A stretch of DNA of 64,000 bases from Sporanaerobacter acetigenes DSM 13106 (GTDB taxonomy: Bacteria; Bacillota; Clostridia; Tissierellales; Sporanaerobacteraceae). The notes below the pieces were generated by a model, which searched no databases, was not told the DNA's origin, and worked only from the letters and a program-made list of their open reading frames with translations. This document shows positions 43,005 to 53,936 of this stretch, piece after piece. Made by a program: the position numbers and the translations under genes. The stretch is from NCBI RefSeq assembly GCF_900130025.1, contig NZ_FQXR01000003.1:186001-250000 (forward strand), given 5' to 3'. The stretch's first letter is position 1; every line of letters begins with the position of its first letter.

Positions 43005-43030
43005 AAAATAGAGTCAAAGGACTCTATTTT
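43005..43030 (-). terminator. Intrinsic terminator of folD
   Basis: AAAATAGAGTC/GACTCTATTTT with a 4-nt loop. The folD TAG (43026-43024) is inside the stem. Confidence 0.85.
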
Positions 43031-43872
43031 AAATGTTTACATGCAACTACAACATGACCCAATAGTATAGAAGTTGTCACACTGCCTACACCTCCAGGTA
43101 CAGGAGTTATACTCTTTACTTTTGTATTTACATTGTCAAAATCTACATCACCAGAAATATTTCCACCTTTATCTAAACTAATCCCCACATCAATTATCAC
43201 TGAATTTTCATTGAAATATCCTTCATCAAAATATTTAGCTCTTCCAAGAGCAGTAACTACTATGTCAGAACTTTTTGTAACTTTCTTTAAATCTTTTGTT
43301 CTTGAATGACAAATAGTCACTGTAGCATTTTTACCTAAAAGCATCATACTCAAAGGTTTCCCAACGACCATGCTCCTATTTACAACTGAAACTTTTGCGC
43401 CTTCTAGAGGTATATCATAAAACTCCATAATCTTCATTGCTGCTTTTGGAGTACATGGAGCAAATCCATCCATATCTCCTTCAAATACCTTTTCTAAATT
43501 TAGTGGATTCATACAATCAACGTCTTTTAGTGAACTAATAGTATTATTTATTTGTTCTTCATCTATATGTTTGGGAAGAGGCCTAAAGATAAGTATCCCA
43601 TGAATATCCATATCCTGATTTAATTTTTCTATAATCTCTAACAAACCTTCAGTAGAAATAGATTCTTCCAATTCATATACTTTTGCTACAATTCCTACAC
43701 TATCACAATTTTTCAAGATACTCTTTTCATAAGCAATATCATCAGAATTTTGACCTACTCTTAAAATCCCTAATGTAGGACTTATCCCTACATTGTTTAA
43801 TTCAACTACCTCCTTTTTTATATTTTCTTTTATATTTTTAGCTACTTCTTTTCCACTTAAAATGTCAGCCAT
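43024..43872 (-). CDS. folD: Bifunctional methylenetetrahydrofolate dehydrogenase/cyclohydrolase
   Basis: The FolD enzyme interconverts methylene-, methenyl- and 10-formyl-THF. It has 282 residues from ATG 43872, behind GGGAGG. The catalytic Lys region YEKSILKNCDSVGI near 49-62 is slightly divergent. VNRSMVVGKPLSMMLL binds NADP, and the family end motif TPVPGGVGSVTTSILL is present. Monocistronic, with terminator. Confidence 0.95.
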   Translation of the reverse strand: MADILSGKEVAKNIKENIKKEVVELNNVGISPTLGILRVGQNSDDIAYEKSILKNCDSVGIVAKVYELEESISTEGLLEIIEKLNQDMDIHGILIFRPLPKHIDEEQINNTISSLKDVDCMNPLNLEKVFEGDMDGFAPCTPKAAMKIMEFYDIPLEGAKVSVVNRSMVVGKPLSMMLLGKNATVTICHSRTKDLKKVTKSSDIVVTALGRAKYFDEGYFNENSVIIDVGISLDKGGNISGDVDFDNVNTKVKSITPVPGGVGSVTTSILLGHVVVACKHLK

Positions 43873-43928
43873 ATAAAAACCTCCCAATATATATGTAATA
43901 ATTTTATTATAACATAAAGAACCAAAAA

Positions 43929-43962
43929 AAATGTAGCAGAGAATAATTCTCGCTACATTTTA
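43929..43962 (-). terminator. Intrinsic terminator of the NhaC gene
   Basis: AAATGTAGC-A-GAGAA pairs with TTCTC-GCTACATTT, followed on the minus strand by a T-rich run. Confidence 0.75.
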
Positions 43963-43978
43963 TAAAGTATACATCATC

Positions 43979-45640
43979 CTATTTAATTTTAACAGTTTCT
44001 CGTTTTAAATCCTCTTCAAGCACAGATTTTCCTCTAAATCTAACTATGATATAAATTAAAGCTAAGCCAAGAATCAAAACCAATGCCGCAGGTGCACCAG
44101 TAATTCCTTTTATTAAATAACATATTATTGAAACAGCTGCAACTATCATGGCATAGGGCATTTGAGTACTTACATGATCTAAATGATCGGCACCAGCAGC
44201 CATAGATGACATAATAGTTGTATCTGAAATAGGTGAAATATGATCTCCCAATATTGCCCCACTTAAAACTGTGCTTATAGTGACAATCAACATATTAGGA
44301 TCCGCTCCCATTTCTACATAACTTTCTGCCAATGGCAAAGCTAATGGTACAACTATAGCCATTGTTCCCCAAGCAGTACCAGTAGCAATAGAAATAAGAG
44401 AAGATATTATAAATACTATCACTGGCAACAATGCAATTGGCAAAGAACCAGACACAGCTCCTACCAAAAATTTAGCAGCTCCTACATCTTTTGTCACACT
44501 GCCAATTGACCAGGCAAGTACCAATATAATACAAGCCATAACCATGGATTTAGCTCCCTCTACCCAAGTATCAAATGCCTCCCCAACTGTGAAAATTCTT
44601 TGTGATACTCCCATGATCATAGCAACCATACTAGAAATAAGAGATCCCCATAGTAAAGCTTTAAATGAATCTCCATTTCCAAAAGCTTCCCTAAAGCTTG
44701 TAGCACCTTCTGAACCAGTATACCAAATACCTACAAATACAACTATTATCAAAGTCAATATAGGTACAACGGCATTTGAAGCTTTAAGCTTAATATCACT
44801 TCTTATTTCCATTTTCCCTATTTCGTCACTACTCATTGGATTGGAACCATCTGCAACAAGTTTTCCCGTAAGTCGAGCTCTTTTTTCCGCTTCATACATC
44901 GGTCCAAAATCCCTTTGAGTCAATATGATCATCAAAACCATAAACAAAGTGAAAATGCAATAATACATATATGGGATAGTCTTTAAAAAAACACTATAAC
45001 CATTAACTTCCATTCCCATTCCCTTATATGAATCACTTATAACTCCAATCATATATCCAACCCAAGTTGATACAAGGGCAAGGCCTGTAATTGGTGCTGC
45101 AGTTGAATCTATAATATATGATAATTTTTCTTTTGATACATTGTTTTTATCGGTTAAAGGTCGCATTGTAGGTCCAACTATCAATGTATTAGCATAATCA
45201 TCAAAAAATACTAATATACCTAAAACCCAAGTAAAAAGTTGAGCAGTCTTAGGGCTCTTGACTTTTTTCCCTAATCCCTCTGCAACAGCTAAAGTCCCTC
45301 CCATTTTGTTTACTACACCAATCATTCCTCCAATAGCCAACAAAAATATAATTACACTAGCAGAATCCGGATCAGCAAGTGAACCAAGAATATACTGATC
45401 TAATGATCTCAAAAAACCAAATCCTGGATTCCATCCATTTAGCATTGTAGCTCCAAGAAACACTCCTAAAAATAAAGATAATAACACCTGTTTAGTAACG
45501 AAAGCTAATACAATTGCAACAAGTGGTGGTAAAATTGATAACCAGCCAAAGTCAATTTCTTCATCATTTTCTGCAAATACTGGAATTGTTAATATCAAAG
45601 TCAAGATTAATAGTACAGCTATAAACACTTTCCTGTTCAT
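43979..45640 (-). CDS. Na+/H+ antiporter, NhaC family
   Basis: This 553-residue protein has an N-terminal signal-like segment and about twelve membrane segments. It contains VVFFDDYANTLIVGPTMRPL and LGDHISPISDTTIMSSMAAGADHLDHVSTQMPYA, both typical of NhaC proteins, the latter carrying the ion-binding Asp and Ser/Thr. The start is ATG 45640 behind AAAGGAGG. Substrates of individual members differ (Na+/H+, malate/lactate, amino acids). Monocistronic. Confidence 0.88.
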   Translation of the reverse strand: MNRKVFIAVLLILTLILTIPVFAENDEEIDFGWLSILPPLVAIVLAFVTKQVLLSLFLGVFLGATMLNGWNPGFGFLRSLDQYILGSLADPDSASVIIFLLAIGGMIGVVNKMGGTLAVAEGLGKKVKSPKTAQLFTWVLGILVFFDDYANTLIVGPTMRPLTDKNNVSKEKLSYIIDSTAAPITGLALVSTWVGYMIGVISDSYKGMGMEVNGYSVFLKTIPYMYYCIFTLFMVLMIILTQRDFGPMYEAEKRARLTGKLVADGSNPMSSDEIGKMEIRSDIKLKASNAVVPILTLIIVVFVGIWYTGSEGATSFREAFGNGDSFKALLWGSLISSMVAMIMGVSQRIFTVGEAFDTWVEGAKSMVMACIILVLAWSIGSVTKDVGAAKFLVGAVSGSLPIALLPVIVFIISSLISIATGTAWGTMAIVVPLALPLAESYVEMGADPNMLIVTISTVLSGAILGDHISPISDTTIMSSMAAGADHLDHVSTQMPYAMIVAAVSIICYLIKGITGAPAALVLILGLALIYIIVRFRGKSVLEEDLKRETVKIK

Positions 45641-45741
45641 TAATAATCCTCCTTTGTTTGTTTTTTAACAATGCCTGCTATACTAACCCCCTTTCCTAAA
45701 ATATTAGAACCTCTTCCTTTAAATAATTTATTTAAAAAATA

Positions 45742-46314
45742 TTAAAAGAAGCCAAGAGCAATAACTGTTGACAATATTCCTACTAGAGTTCCAGTCACTA
45801 AGTCCTTAAAAGAATGCCTCTTTAAATTTATCCTTGCCCAAAACACTATAGGTAATAATAAAAACAACCAAAGTGCTGGTACTCCTAAAAAATGATACAA
45901 AAGTGTTATCGGACCAGATACCCCACAAGCATGTCCACTAGCTTTTACTTTGACAATCTTATTGATAAAAGCTAACATACCCCCCGATGCAATATATGCA
46001 CTAAAAATCTTTTCTACAATAACTGGTGCTTTCAATATAAAAACAAGAGCTGTTCCCAATATATAACTTGAAACTGCTAAAACAAAAGCAAGCTTTCTCT
46101 CTCCATCTCTTCCCTTGTCCTTAAACCCTGGTAAAATTCTTTTAAGTGGATATGCCAACAATGGCATTATGGTTAGAAAAAAAATTGAATAAAAATACCA
46201 CCCACAGCTTTTAAAATCTTCCCTAAAATTAAAGTATAGCAATGTAATTGAAAATAGTGCTACAATTGGAACTACCGTCAAAATACTAATGAATTTGGCT
46301 ATTTTTTCTTTCAA
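45742..46314 (-). CDS. PAP2-like membrane protein
   Basis: This 190-residue protein has about five membrane segments. The acid-phosphatase motifs appear in reduced form: DGERKLAF, then KASGHACG for PSGH, then ARINLKRHSFKD for SRxxxxxHxxxD, so the two catalytic histidines are kept. TTG 46314 behind GGGGGT is the probable start. It is likely a lipid phosphatase, perhaps acting on undecaprenyl or phosphatidate substrates; inference only. Confidence 0.7.
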   Translation of the reverse strand: MKEKIAKFISILTVVPIVALFSITLLYFNFREDFKSCGWYFYSIFFLTIMPLLAYPLKRILPGFKDKGRDGERKLAFVLAVSSYILGTALVFILKAPVIVEKIFSAYIASGGMLAFINKIVKVKASGHACGVSGPITLLYHFLGVPALWLFLLLPIVFWARINLKRHSFKDLVTGTLVGILSTVIALGFF

Positions 46315-46332
46315 ATAATTACCCCCTAAAAA

Positions 46333-47388
46333 CTATTTATTAGTCACAATTCTTCTCGCCGTCACATATCTAGAGGCATAATATTTTGAATTTATATTTG
46401 CCCTTTCTACTTTTTTAGAACCAGAAGATGCATGAATCATCTGCTGATCTCCTATATAAAGGCCTACATGAGAAATTCCCTTTCCAGAAGTATTGAAAAA
46501 GACCAAATCTCCAGGTAAAAGTTCTGATTTTTTAACAGGAACACCTACTCCTACTTGATCTCTCGATGATCTTGGAAGTTTAATTCCTAAACTATTTTTA
46601 TAGATTGAAAATGTGAGCCCTGAGCAATCATATCCTTTTTCCCCTATATCTCCAGATACATAGGGACTGCCAACCACAGCATGAGCACTCGATATAAGCT
46701 TATTTAAGCTAGAAGTTCTTCTTGAAAACATATTTCTTGAAGCAAATTCTCTTCCTCTATCAAGTTTTATATAATCCTTTGGTACTTGGAATTCATTCTC
46801 AAATTCATCTATGACAATAAATTTATTGTTTCTAAATTCCTTAATGGGTACTATATCACCTTTAACTAATATATAAAAGCATTTACCGCCATTATTTATA
46901 GTTTTATTGACTGTAGAAATTCCACAGCTTATGTAATCTTCTTTAAACGACTCATCTTTAAAAAATTTCATTTTTGCATAACCTTTATTGAAATTTTTCC
47001 CTGCAAATAATCCATACTCTCCAGAAGAGCTAATTAAAGTAACAATTTCTCCAGACTTTAATTCTCCTATAACTCTTCCATCTGAATTCGGTTTGTCCAA
47101 CAAATTTGTTTTATCTATAGCCTTATAATTTTTATTGATTTTTTTAGTTTTTAAAATGTATTCTTTGGGTACTTCGTAAAAATTTGAATCTTTTTTTATT
47201 GTATATAAACCCTTAGATTCTTCTTCTATATCAACTACTTCTTCTTGACTAAAATTCTCTTTGATTCCATTTTTATCGGATAAACTAAAATTTTTTATAA
47301 ATATTCCTGTATCAGCAAATCCTATAGATGAAAACATGACTAATATTAAAATAGTAGCTATAAAAGATCTCCTCTTTTTCCCCACCAC
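46333..47388 (-). CDS. Secreted SH3/NlpC-P60 cell wall endopeptidase
   Basis: The protein has a signal segment, two or three bacterial SH3 domains (about 55-210), and a C-terminal NlpC/P60 (C40) domain with the catalytic Cys in YDCSGLTF, His in SHVGLYIG and a polar third residue in HASS. It cleaves peptide stems of peptidoglycan. Several GTG/TTG codons follow AAAGGA; GTG 47388 has the best spacing, giving 351 residues. It lies upstream of the PAP2-like gene. Confidence 0.9.
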   Translation of the reverse strand: MVGKKRRSFIATILILVMFSSIGFADTGIFIKNFSLSDKNGIKENFSQEEVVDIEEESKGLYTIKKDSNFYEVPKEYILKTKKINKNYKAIDKTNLLDKPNSDGRVIGELKSGEIVTLISSSGEYGLFAGKNFNKGYAKMKFFKDESFKEDYISCGISTVNKTINNGGKCFYILVKGDIVPIKEFRNNKFIVIDEFENEFQVPKDYIKLDRGREFASRNMFSRRTSSLNKLISSAHAVVGSPYVSGDIGEKGYDCSGLTFSIYKNSLGIKLPRSSRDQVGVGVPVKKSELLPGDLVFFNTSGKGISHVGLYIGDQQMIHASSGSKKVERANINSKYYASRYVTARRIVTNK

Positions 47389-47526
47389 CAACACATCCTT
47401 TTTTTATTAGTCCTCTCTAAAAAAACTTATTATATTTGATATTATATATTATATTATATAATGTATCAATATTATAATTGATTTTTATTGCAAGAATTTT
47501 ATGAATTTTTTAAGCATCATAAAAAA

Positions 47527-47552
47527 ACCCAAGAAAATTAGTCATCTTGGGT
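47527..47552 (-). terminator. Intrinsic terminator of the CDF transporter gene
   Basis: ACCCAAGA/TCTTGGGT with T-rich sequence after it on the minus strand. The TAA (47540-47538) lies in the loop. Confidence 0.8.
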
Positions 47553-48413
47553 CCCAATTGGTTCTACATGAACCATGCAATGTTTTACATTCGAAACTCC
47601 ACCCTCAATAGAATCATGAACTTCTTCTGCTATTTCATGACCTCTTTCCACAGTAAGAGCTCCCTCAACAGAAATCTCAATATCTACATACAGTTTGTTT
47701 CCAAACATTCTAGTCTTTAATAAATTTATATTTTCAACCCCATCTATAGATTGAGCCAATTTTTTTATCTTGTCTACAGTTTCATCATCTGCAGACTCAT
47801 CTACTAATTCCTTAGTAGCTCTTATATATAAGTCAACTCCTACCTTAATTACAAACAAACTAACCGTTATACCGGCTATAGGATCTAATACCTTTAAGCC
47901 CATCCTAGCACCAAGTATTCCAGCAAAAGTTCCAATAGAAGAAAATGCGTCAGATCTATGATGCCATGCATCAGCTTCAAGGGATAAACTTTTTATCTTT
48001 TTTGCTACTTTAACTGTATACCAATACATGCCTTCCTTAGCTATAATAGAAACTAAAGCAGCTATCAAGGCTATTAGACCAGGTGTTTTAATATTTCCAT
48101 ATATTAATGTCTTTACTCCTTCATATCCAATAAAGAAACCTGTTAATATAAGCATGACACTTAAAATTTTTGCAAATACAGCTTCATACTTCTCGTGACC
48201 ATAAGGGTGCTCTTTGTCTGCATCTTTTGACGATACCTTTAACCCCAAAATTACCACAACAGTAGTTAAGACATCTGACAAAGTATGAACACCGTCAGCA
48301 AGCATAGCACTACTTTTCCCTACAACTCCAGAAATTATTTTAAAAATAGACAAAATTACATTTACTATTATTGTGATGACTGAAGTTTTAACTCCCAATT
48401 TGAAATCATCCAT
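47538..48413 (-). CDS. Cation diffusion facilitator family transporter
   Basis: This 291-residue CDF metal exporter has six membrane segments. The metal site is formed by LADGVHTLSDV (near 37-47) and DAWHHRSDAFSS (near 150); the C-terminal ferredoxin-like domain starts near 215. Substrate is probably Mn, Fe or Zn, which cannot be told from the sequence alone. The start is ATG 48413 behind GGAGGTAAT. A 36-bp palindrome lies about 100 bp upstream. Confidence 0.92.
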   Translation of the reverse strand: MDDFKLGVKTSVITIIVNVILSIFKIISGVVGKSSAMLADGVHTLSDVLTTVVVILGLKVSSKDADKEHPYGHEKYEAVFAKILSVMLILTGFFIGYEGVKTLIYGNIKTPGLIALIAALVSIIAKEGMYWYTVKVAKKIKSLSLEADAWHHRSDAFSSIGTFAGILGARMGLKVLDPIAGITVSLFVIKVGVDLYIRATKELVDESADDETVDKIKKLAQSIDGVENINLLKTRMFGNKLYVDIEISVEGALTVERGHEIAEEVHDSIEGGVSNVKHCMVHVEPIGTQDD

Positions 48414-48517
48414 AATATTACCTCCAAAATATATAATATTATATTATTATATGCATAATTTATTTCAATTGATAATATTATATACCCATTAATCTCAAAA
48501 ATCTAGCATTTTACACA

Positions 48518-48553
48518 AATAGAACTCATTATCAATTGATAATGAGTTCTATT
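48518..48553. promoter_or_regulatory. Perfect 36-bp palindrome, possible operator
   Basis: The two 18-bp arms are exact reverse complements, centred on CAATTG and containing TCATTATC/GATAATGA. It lies between the divergent CDF transporter gene and a 59-residue ORF. No T-run follows on either side, so it is more likely a protein-binding site than a terminator. Confidence 0.6.
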
Positions 48554-48631
48554 ACCAATAAAAGGAGTAGCAGTATATTTTCTACCCTTTAGCAAATACT
48601 AATATTACTTTAAAATGAAAGGAAGATTGGT

Positions 48632-48811
48632 ATGGAACAAAGATTTGTAGTCATAACTAATAATAATTTTTCCCAGCCTATGTCTAGAGAAAATGCTATA
48701 AAAATGGTTAAAGAATATGATAAAAAGGGAATAGATGGATATATAGTATCTGAAGATGAGGCTAAACGAATAAAAACTCCTGAAAATTTCAATGAACCAA
48801 AATGGGATTAG
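48632..48811 (+). CDS. Small conserved-looking protein, 59 residues
   Basis: ATG 48632 is preceded by GAAAGGAAG and the ORF ends at TAG 48811. The protein begins MEQRFVVITNNNFSQPMSRE, then IKMVKEYDKKGIDGYIVSEDEA, ending in EPKWD. The pattern of a beta strand, helix and GYIVSEDEA strand looks like a compact folded domain. It ends 13 bp before the end of the convergent HxlR gene. No function known. Confidence 0.65.
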   Translation: MEQRFVVITNNNFSQPMSRENAIKMVKEYDKKGIDGYIVSEDEAKRIKTPENFNEPKWD

Positions 48812-48823
48812 GAAGTGGAATGG

Positions 48824-49243
48824 CTATTTCACTTCCAATTCATCAACATATTTATCACAATTTTTGCAATAATATCTAATCTCCACTTCAGTTCCACAAT
48901 CTTTATGGCAAACTGTTTTATTACAATTATCTAGATACCTACTTGCCCATAATATCATAGCATTAAATACATAATTAAAATCCTTTCCTTTCTCCGTCAT
49001 CATATATTTATATCTAGGAGGATGTTCATTGTATAGTTCCAAATATATGATCTCATTTTCCTCAAGGATTTTTATCCTATCTGAAAGGATATTTGTAGGT
49101 ATTGGTTCTAATGCTTCTTCCAGTTCTTTAAAAGTATTTTTGCCTTTAGATATTCTGTGAAGAACCAACATAGTCCATCTATCTCCTAAAATATTTAAAG
49201 TTTGAGCTAAATTACAATCAAAATCATAAGTATTCTTCAACAT
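48824..49243 (-). CDS. HxlR-family transcriptional regulator with C-terminal zinc ribbon
   Basis: This 139-residue winged-helix protein has LNILGDRWTMLVLHRISKGKNTFKELEEAL near residue 17-46 and PPRYKYMMTEKG in the wing. The C-terminus has four cysteines (CHKDC...CKNC), suggesting metal binding or redox sensing, an addition to the usual ~110-residue fold. It directly follows the CcdA-thioredoxin gene on the same strand, so it may regulate that redox system. Confidence 0.87.
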   Translation of the reverse strand: MLKNTYDFDCNLAQTLNILGDRWTMLVLHRISKGKNTFKELEEALEPIPTNILSDRIKILEENEIIYLELYNEHPPRYKYMMTEKGKDFNYVFNAMILWASRYLDNCNKTVCHKDCGTEVEIRYYCKNCDKYVDELEVK

Positions 49244-49244
49244 A

Positions 49245-50447
49245 TCACTTCCTTTCTAATCCACCATCTATAAGCATTTTCATAAATTCTTTATCCACAG
49301 CTCCTGGCACATAACTAACTAAATTTCCATCCTTGTCTATTACAAAAGTTGTAGGAAAAGCTTGTATAGAGTATTGTCCTAATATATCTCCAGTTTGATC
49401 GAACACCACTGGATATGTGTATCCATTGTCCTTTAAAAATTTTTTTATATGCTCTTCAGAGCCTTCTTTTCCTAAATTTGGAGCAGCTACACCTAGTATT
49501 ATAACATCTCCAGAATTTTTTTCATATTCCTCATATATAGCTTCTATGTCTGGCATTTCCATTCTACAAGGCGGACACCATGTAGCCCAGAAATTCAAAA
49601 ATATCACTTTCCCTTTATACTCACTTATAGTATGAGTATTTCCATATTGATCAACTAGTGTAAAATCAATTGCTGGAATTTTTGTATCTTCCTCATCATA
49701 CTCATCAGAAATCTCTTCATTGTACTCCACTACATTTTTATTTGAATTTTTAAAGTATCCTATTACTTTATCAGTTCCACCTAATGTCATAACTAAACCT
49801 GTTAGCAAAAGAATAATTCCTCCAATTTTTTGTATTGTACTCATATGAAGTTTTATTTTATCTACATATTTAAATAGTTTGTCATAAAAAATAGCAATTA
49901 GAATAAAAGGTAATGTAAATCCAATAGTATATACTAATATCAACAAGTTCCCTGCCAATACACTTTTAGAATTTGAAGCTATTATTAATACAGAAGCTAG
50001 CATAGGTCCAACACAAGGACTCCATCCAAAGCTAAAAGAAAATCCTAACAAGTAAGCTGTCCAGGGTTTCATTTGGCGAGTATCTACATTTAGTCTTTTT
50101 CCTTTTTGGAGAAATGGCAAATTTAAATATCCTGAATATAAAAGTCCCATAATCATTATGATAATTCCACCTATTAAATTCATAGTTTCTTTATTCTTTG
50201 TGAAAAATTGACTAATTGCATTTATTGAAGTTCCCAGTATAAAAAAAGTTGTAGATACTCCTAATACAAATAAAATAGTATTTTTAAGCAGAGGGCTATC
50301 TTTCAAATTATCATCACCTTCTTTTATACTCTTCACATTGCTACCTGATAAAATAGCCAAATATATTGGCAAAATTGAAAGTACACAAGGCGAAAAAAAC
50401 GAAAGCAATCCTTCCGAAAACACTACAAACCCACTTATATGTCCCAT
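49245..50447 (-). CDS. CcdA-thioredoxin fusion protein (DsbD-like)
   Basis: The 400-residue fusion has an N-terminal CcdA domain of six to seven membrane segments with FFSPCVLSILP (near 17) and GWSPCVGPML as the redox cysteine pair. A linker segment follows, then a C-terminal ResA/TlpA thioredoxin domain with FWATWCPPCRMEMP. It should pass electrons from the cytoplasm to extracellular thiol targets. The start is ATG 50447 behind GGGAG. It is upstream of the HxlR gene by one base. Confidence 0.88.
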   Translation of the reverse strand: MGHISGFVVFSEGLLSFFSPCVLSILPIYLAILSGSNVKSIKEGDDNLKDSPLLKNTILFVLGVSTTFFILGTSINAISQFFTKNKETMNLIGGIIIMIMGLLYSGYLNLPFLQKGKRLNVDTRQMKPWTAYLLGFSFSFGWSPCVGPMLASVLIIASNSKSVLAGNLLILVYTIGFTLPFILIAIFYDKLFKYVDKIKLHMSTIQKIGGIILLLTGLVMTLGGTDKVIGYFKNSNKNVVEYNEEISDEYDEEDTKIPAIDFTLVDQYGNTHTISEYKGKVIFLNFWATWCPPCRMEMPDIEAIYEEYEKNSGDVIILGVAAPNLGKEGSEEHIKKFLKDNGYTYPVVFDQTGDILGQYSIQAFPTTFVIDKDGNLVSYVPGAVDKEFMKMLIDGGLERK

Positions 50448-50532
50448 ATCATCATCTCCCTTCTCAATCATATAATTATTTGTTGATTTAAATTTTAAAG
50501 TGGCTTTATTTTTAAAAGTTACTATTCATTAT

Positions 50533-50563
50533 AAATGTGTTGCTAAAATAAGTCAACACATTT
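50533..50563. terminator. Hairpin upstream of the CcdA fusion
   Basis: AAATGTGTTG pairs with CAACACATTT over 10 bp with an 11-nt loop. It is about 100 bp after the helicase stop and could end that transcript; no clear T-run, so it could also be a regulatory site. Confidence 0.4.
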
Positions 50564-50662
50564 ATTCTTTATATGCTTTTGCCTTCCCGTATTATATATA
50601 ATAAAGAGAAAAATGAAATGTTCAAAAACTAGCGTTTAATAGGACCTTACTTAAGTACATTA

Positions 50663-52303
50663 TTAAGAAAAAAGGTTCAATAAATTTTTTTCTGCCTTAC
50701 TCTTTTCTTCTGCATCATCTTCTTTATTGAATCCATAAGCTTCATAATCATTCATATCAAATTCTTTTATGAACGGAGAAGAATTCTTTTCATTTCCCCC
50801 AGAATATAAGAAAAACACATTCTTCTTTGCTCTTGTAATAGCTAAATACAAAAGTCTCTTTTCTTCATTTATAATATTTCCAAAATCTTTGTCATAATAA
50901 TCATTAGAAGCTACATTTTGTTTTTTATAGTGCTCACATAAAGCATCAATTTTTTCTTTTAAAGGATAGTGTTCTTTGTCAAAGTCTACAATAAAAACAT
51001 AATCAAATTCAAGACCTTTTGCACTATAAATATCTATATAAAATATAGGATTTTTTCGTTTTTTAATGTTTTTGCTATAATTCTTAACTCCTATTAAATT
51101 AAATTCAGCTTCCAGTTGAGCTTGAATAATAGTCTTTTGACCTTTCAATACTTTTTTTTCTTCTCTATGAATAACTGCTATGGTTGCTCCTTTTTCTTTC
51201 ATATGTATGTCTTTTATCTTATCTATTAAAAATAGTATTTCATCTTTTCTATATCTATAATATCTAATTTCAGGTCTATCTCCATTAACCATGTTTTCTA
51301 TATCTGCAATGGTTTTATTCTCAATGTCAGTAAACTTCAAAGAATTAGCTAACTTTGCTATCTCTTTTGTGGAACGAAAAATCTTTGTAAGGCTTCCAAC
51401 TTGCCAATCTTCTATGTGAAATCCTAATCTTTCATATGAATGTACATTTTTCTCAAAAATTCTTTCTTTTAAATCTCCAGCAATAATTATGGATTTTTTT
51501 GCCAACTTTGCAAGTACTCTTAACTGCATAACTTGCATATCTTGGGCTTCATCTACAAAAACATAATCAAAAAAATTTTCCTTTGAAATATAAGAAAAAT
51601 TTTCAAATAATTTTAGTGCATAGTCCTCCAAATCCATGTTTTCATTATATTTAGTTGTTTTCTTTTCTTCATGCTCTAAAAATATATTGTATATTGTGTT
51701 CATTTGAGATTCTAAAACTTTGGGTGCATTGGGCCTACCATTTCTTTTAGATTTTAAATAATCTTCTTTTTTTATATAGCCATTTGCTTTCATCCAAAGA
51801 ATTTCATCCCTTAAAAAATTTACATCATGAAATGAAGAGAGTCTTTCATCTTCTTTTAACTCTTTGTAAGTATCGCTTTGTTCATTTGTATATTTTTCCC
51901 ACACAGAATATAGTTTAGCATATATACTATCGTTTAATTTACCAATAGTATCAATATTCGAATCCATCTTTTGCAAACCCTTAAATCCTATTTTGCTCAA
52001 AATTTCATAGGCTATACTGTGAAAAGTGCAAATATTTATATCATGACAATCTTTATATTCAATAAATTCTGGAGACATTAAAGCTCTTCTTTTAGTATCT
52101 GATACCAAGATATTGTCAAAAGTTATATATAGCATTTTCTGTCTTTTCTTTTCACTCATCATAATTTTTATCATTTTATATAGCAGAGTAGTACTTTTAC
52201 CATTCCCCGCTACACCATTTATAAGCATATGAACTTTTTCTTTTCCTATAATATTTTTTTGTTCCTCTGAAAGTTTTTCAAAATCCATTTTTGAGTTTTT
52301 CAT
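50663..52303 (-). CDS. UvrD/Rep-like superfamily 1 helicase
   Basis: The 546-residue protein has Walker A GVAGNGKSTT (near 30), FDYVFVDEAQDMQ (motif II), IIIAGDLKERIF, KIFRSTKEI, DIYSAKGLEFDYVFIVD (motif V) and LLYLAITRAKKNVF (motif VI). It is shorter than UvrD/PcrA and has no nuclease domain. It begins SEEQKNIIG, like stand-alone DNA-repair or transcription-associated helicases. Single gene with no nuclease or defence partner beside it. The start is ATG 52303 behind GAGGTG. Confidence 0.83.
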   Translation of the reverse strand: MKNSKMDFEKLSEEQKNIIGKEKVHMLINGVAGNGKSTTLLYKMIKIMMSEKKRQKMLYITFDNILVSDTKRRALMSPEFIEYKDCHDINICTFHSIAYEILSKIGFKGLQKMDSNIDTIGKLNDSIYAKLYSVWEKYTNEQSDTYKELKEDERLSSFHDVNFLRDEILWMKANGYIKKEDYLKSKRNGRPNAPKVLESQMNTIYNIFLEHEEKKTTKYNENMDLEDYALKLFENFSYISKENFFDYVFVDEAQDMQVMQLRVLAKLAKKSIIIAGDLKERIFEKNVHSYERLGFHIEDWQVGSLTKIFRSTKEIAKLANSLKFTDIENKTIADIENMVNGDRPEIRYYRYRKDEILFLIDKIKDIHMKEKGATIAVIHREEKKVLKGQKTIIQAQLEAEFNLIGVKNYSKNIKKRKNPIFYIDIYSAKGLEFDYVFIVDFDKEHYPLKEKIDALCEHYKKQNVASNDYYDKDFGNIINEEKRLLYLAITRAKKNVFFLYSGGNEKNSSPFIKEFDMNDYEAYGFNKEDDAEEKSKAEKNLLNLFS

Positions 52304-52374
52304 AAAAATAACACCTCTTACTATAAGTATATCATAAAGTATCCCTTACAAATAATTTAGCCCTAAATAAAGAT

Positions 52375-52400
52375 AAAAAGATGAGTAATTACTCATCTTT

Positions 52401-52402
<2 letters not shown>
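52375..52402 (-). terminator. Intrinsic terminator of glpK
   Basis: A perfect 28-bp palindrome centred on GTAATTAC with an A-rich and a T-rich end; the TAA of glpK (52403-52401) overlaps its end. Confidence 0.85.

Positions 52403-53936
<1,534 letters not shown>

Noticed and set aside
44544-44918. Plus-strand ORF of 124 codons inside the NhaC gene
   Set aside because: Antisense shadow of a well-supported transporter gene with no start signals.
48610-48792. Minus-strand ORF of 60 codons
   Set aside because: It is the antisense of the 59-residue plus-strand gene, which has the ribosome binding site and a sensible protein sequence.
50663-52303. Helicase as part of a phage-defence pair
   Set aside because: No nuclease, ATPase or other defence partner adjoins it, so I leave it as an orphan UvrD-like helicase.
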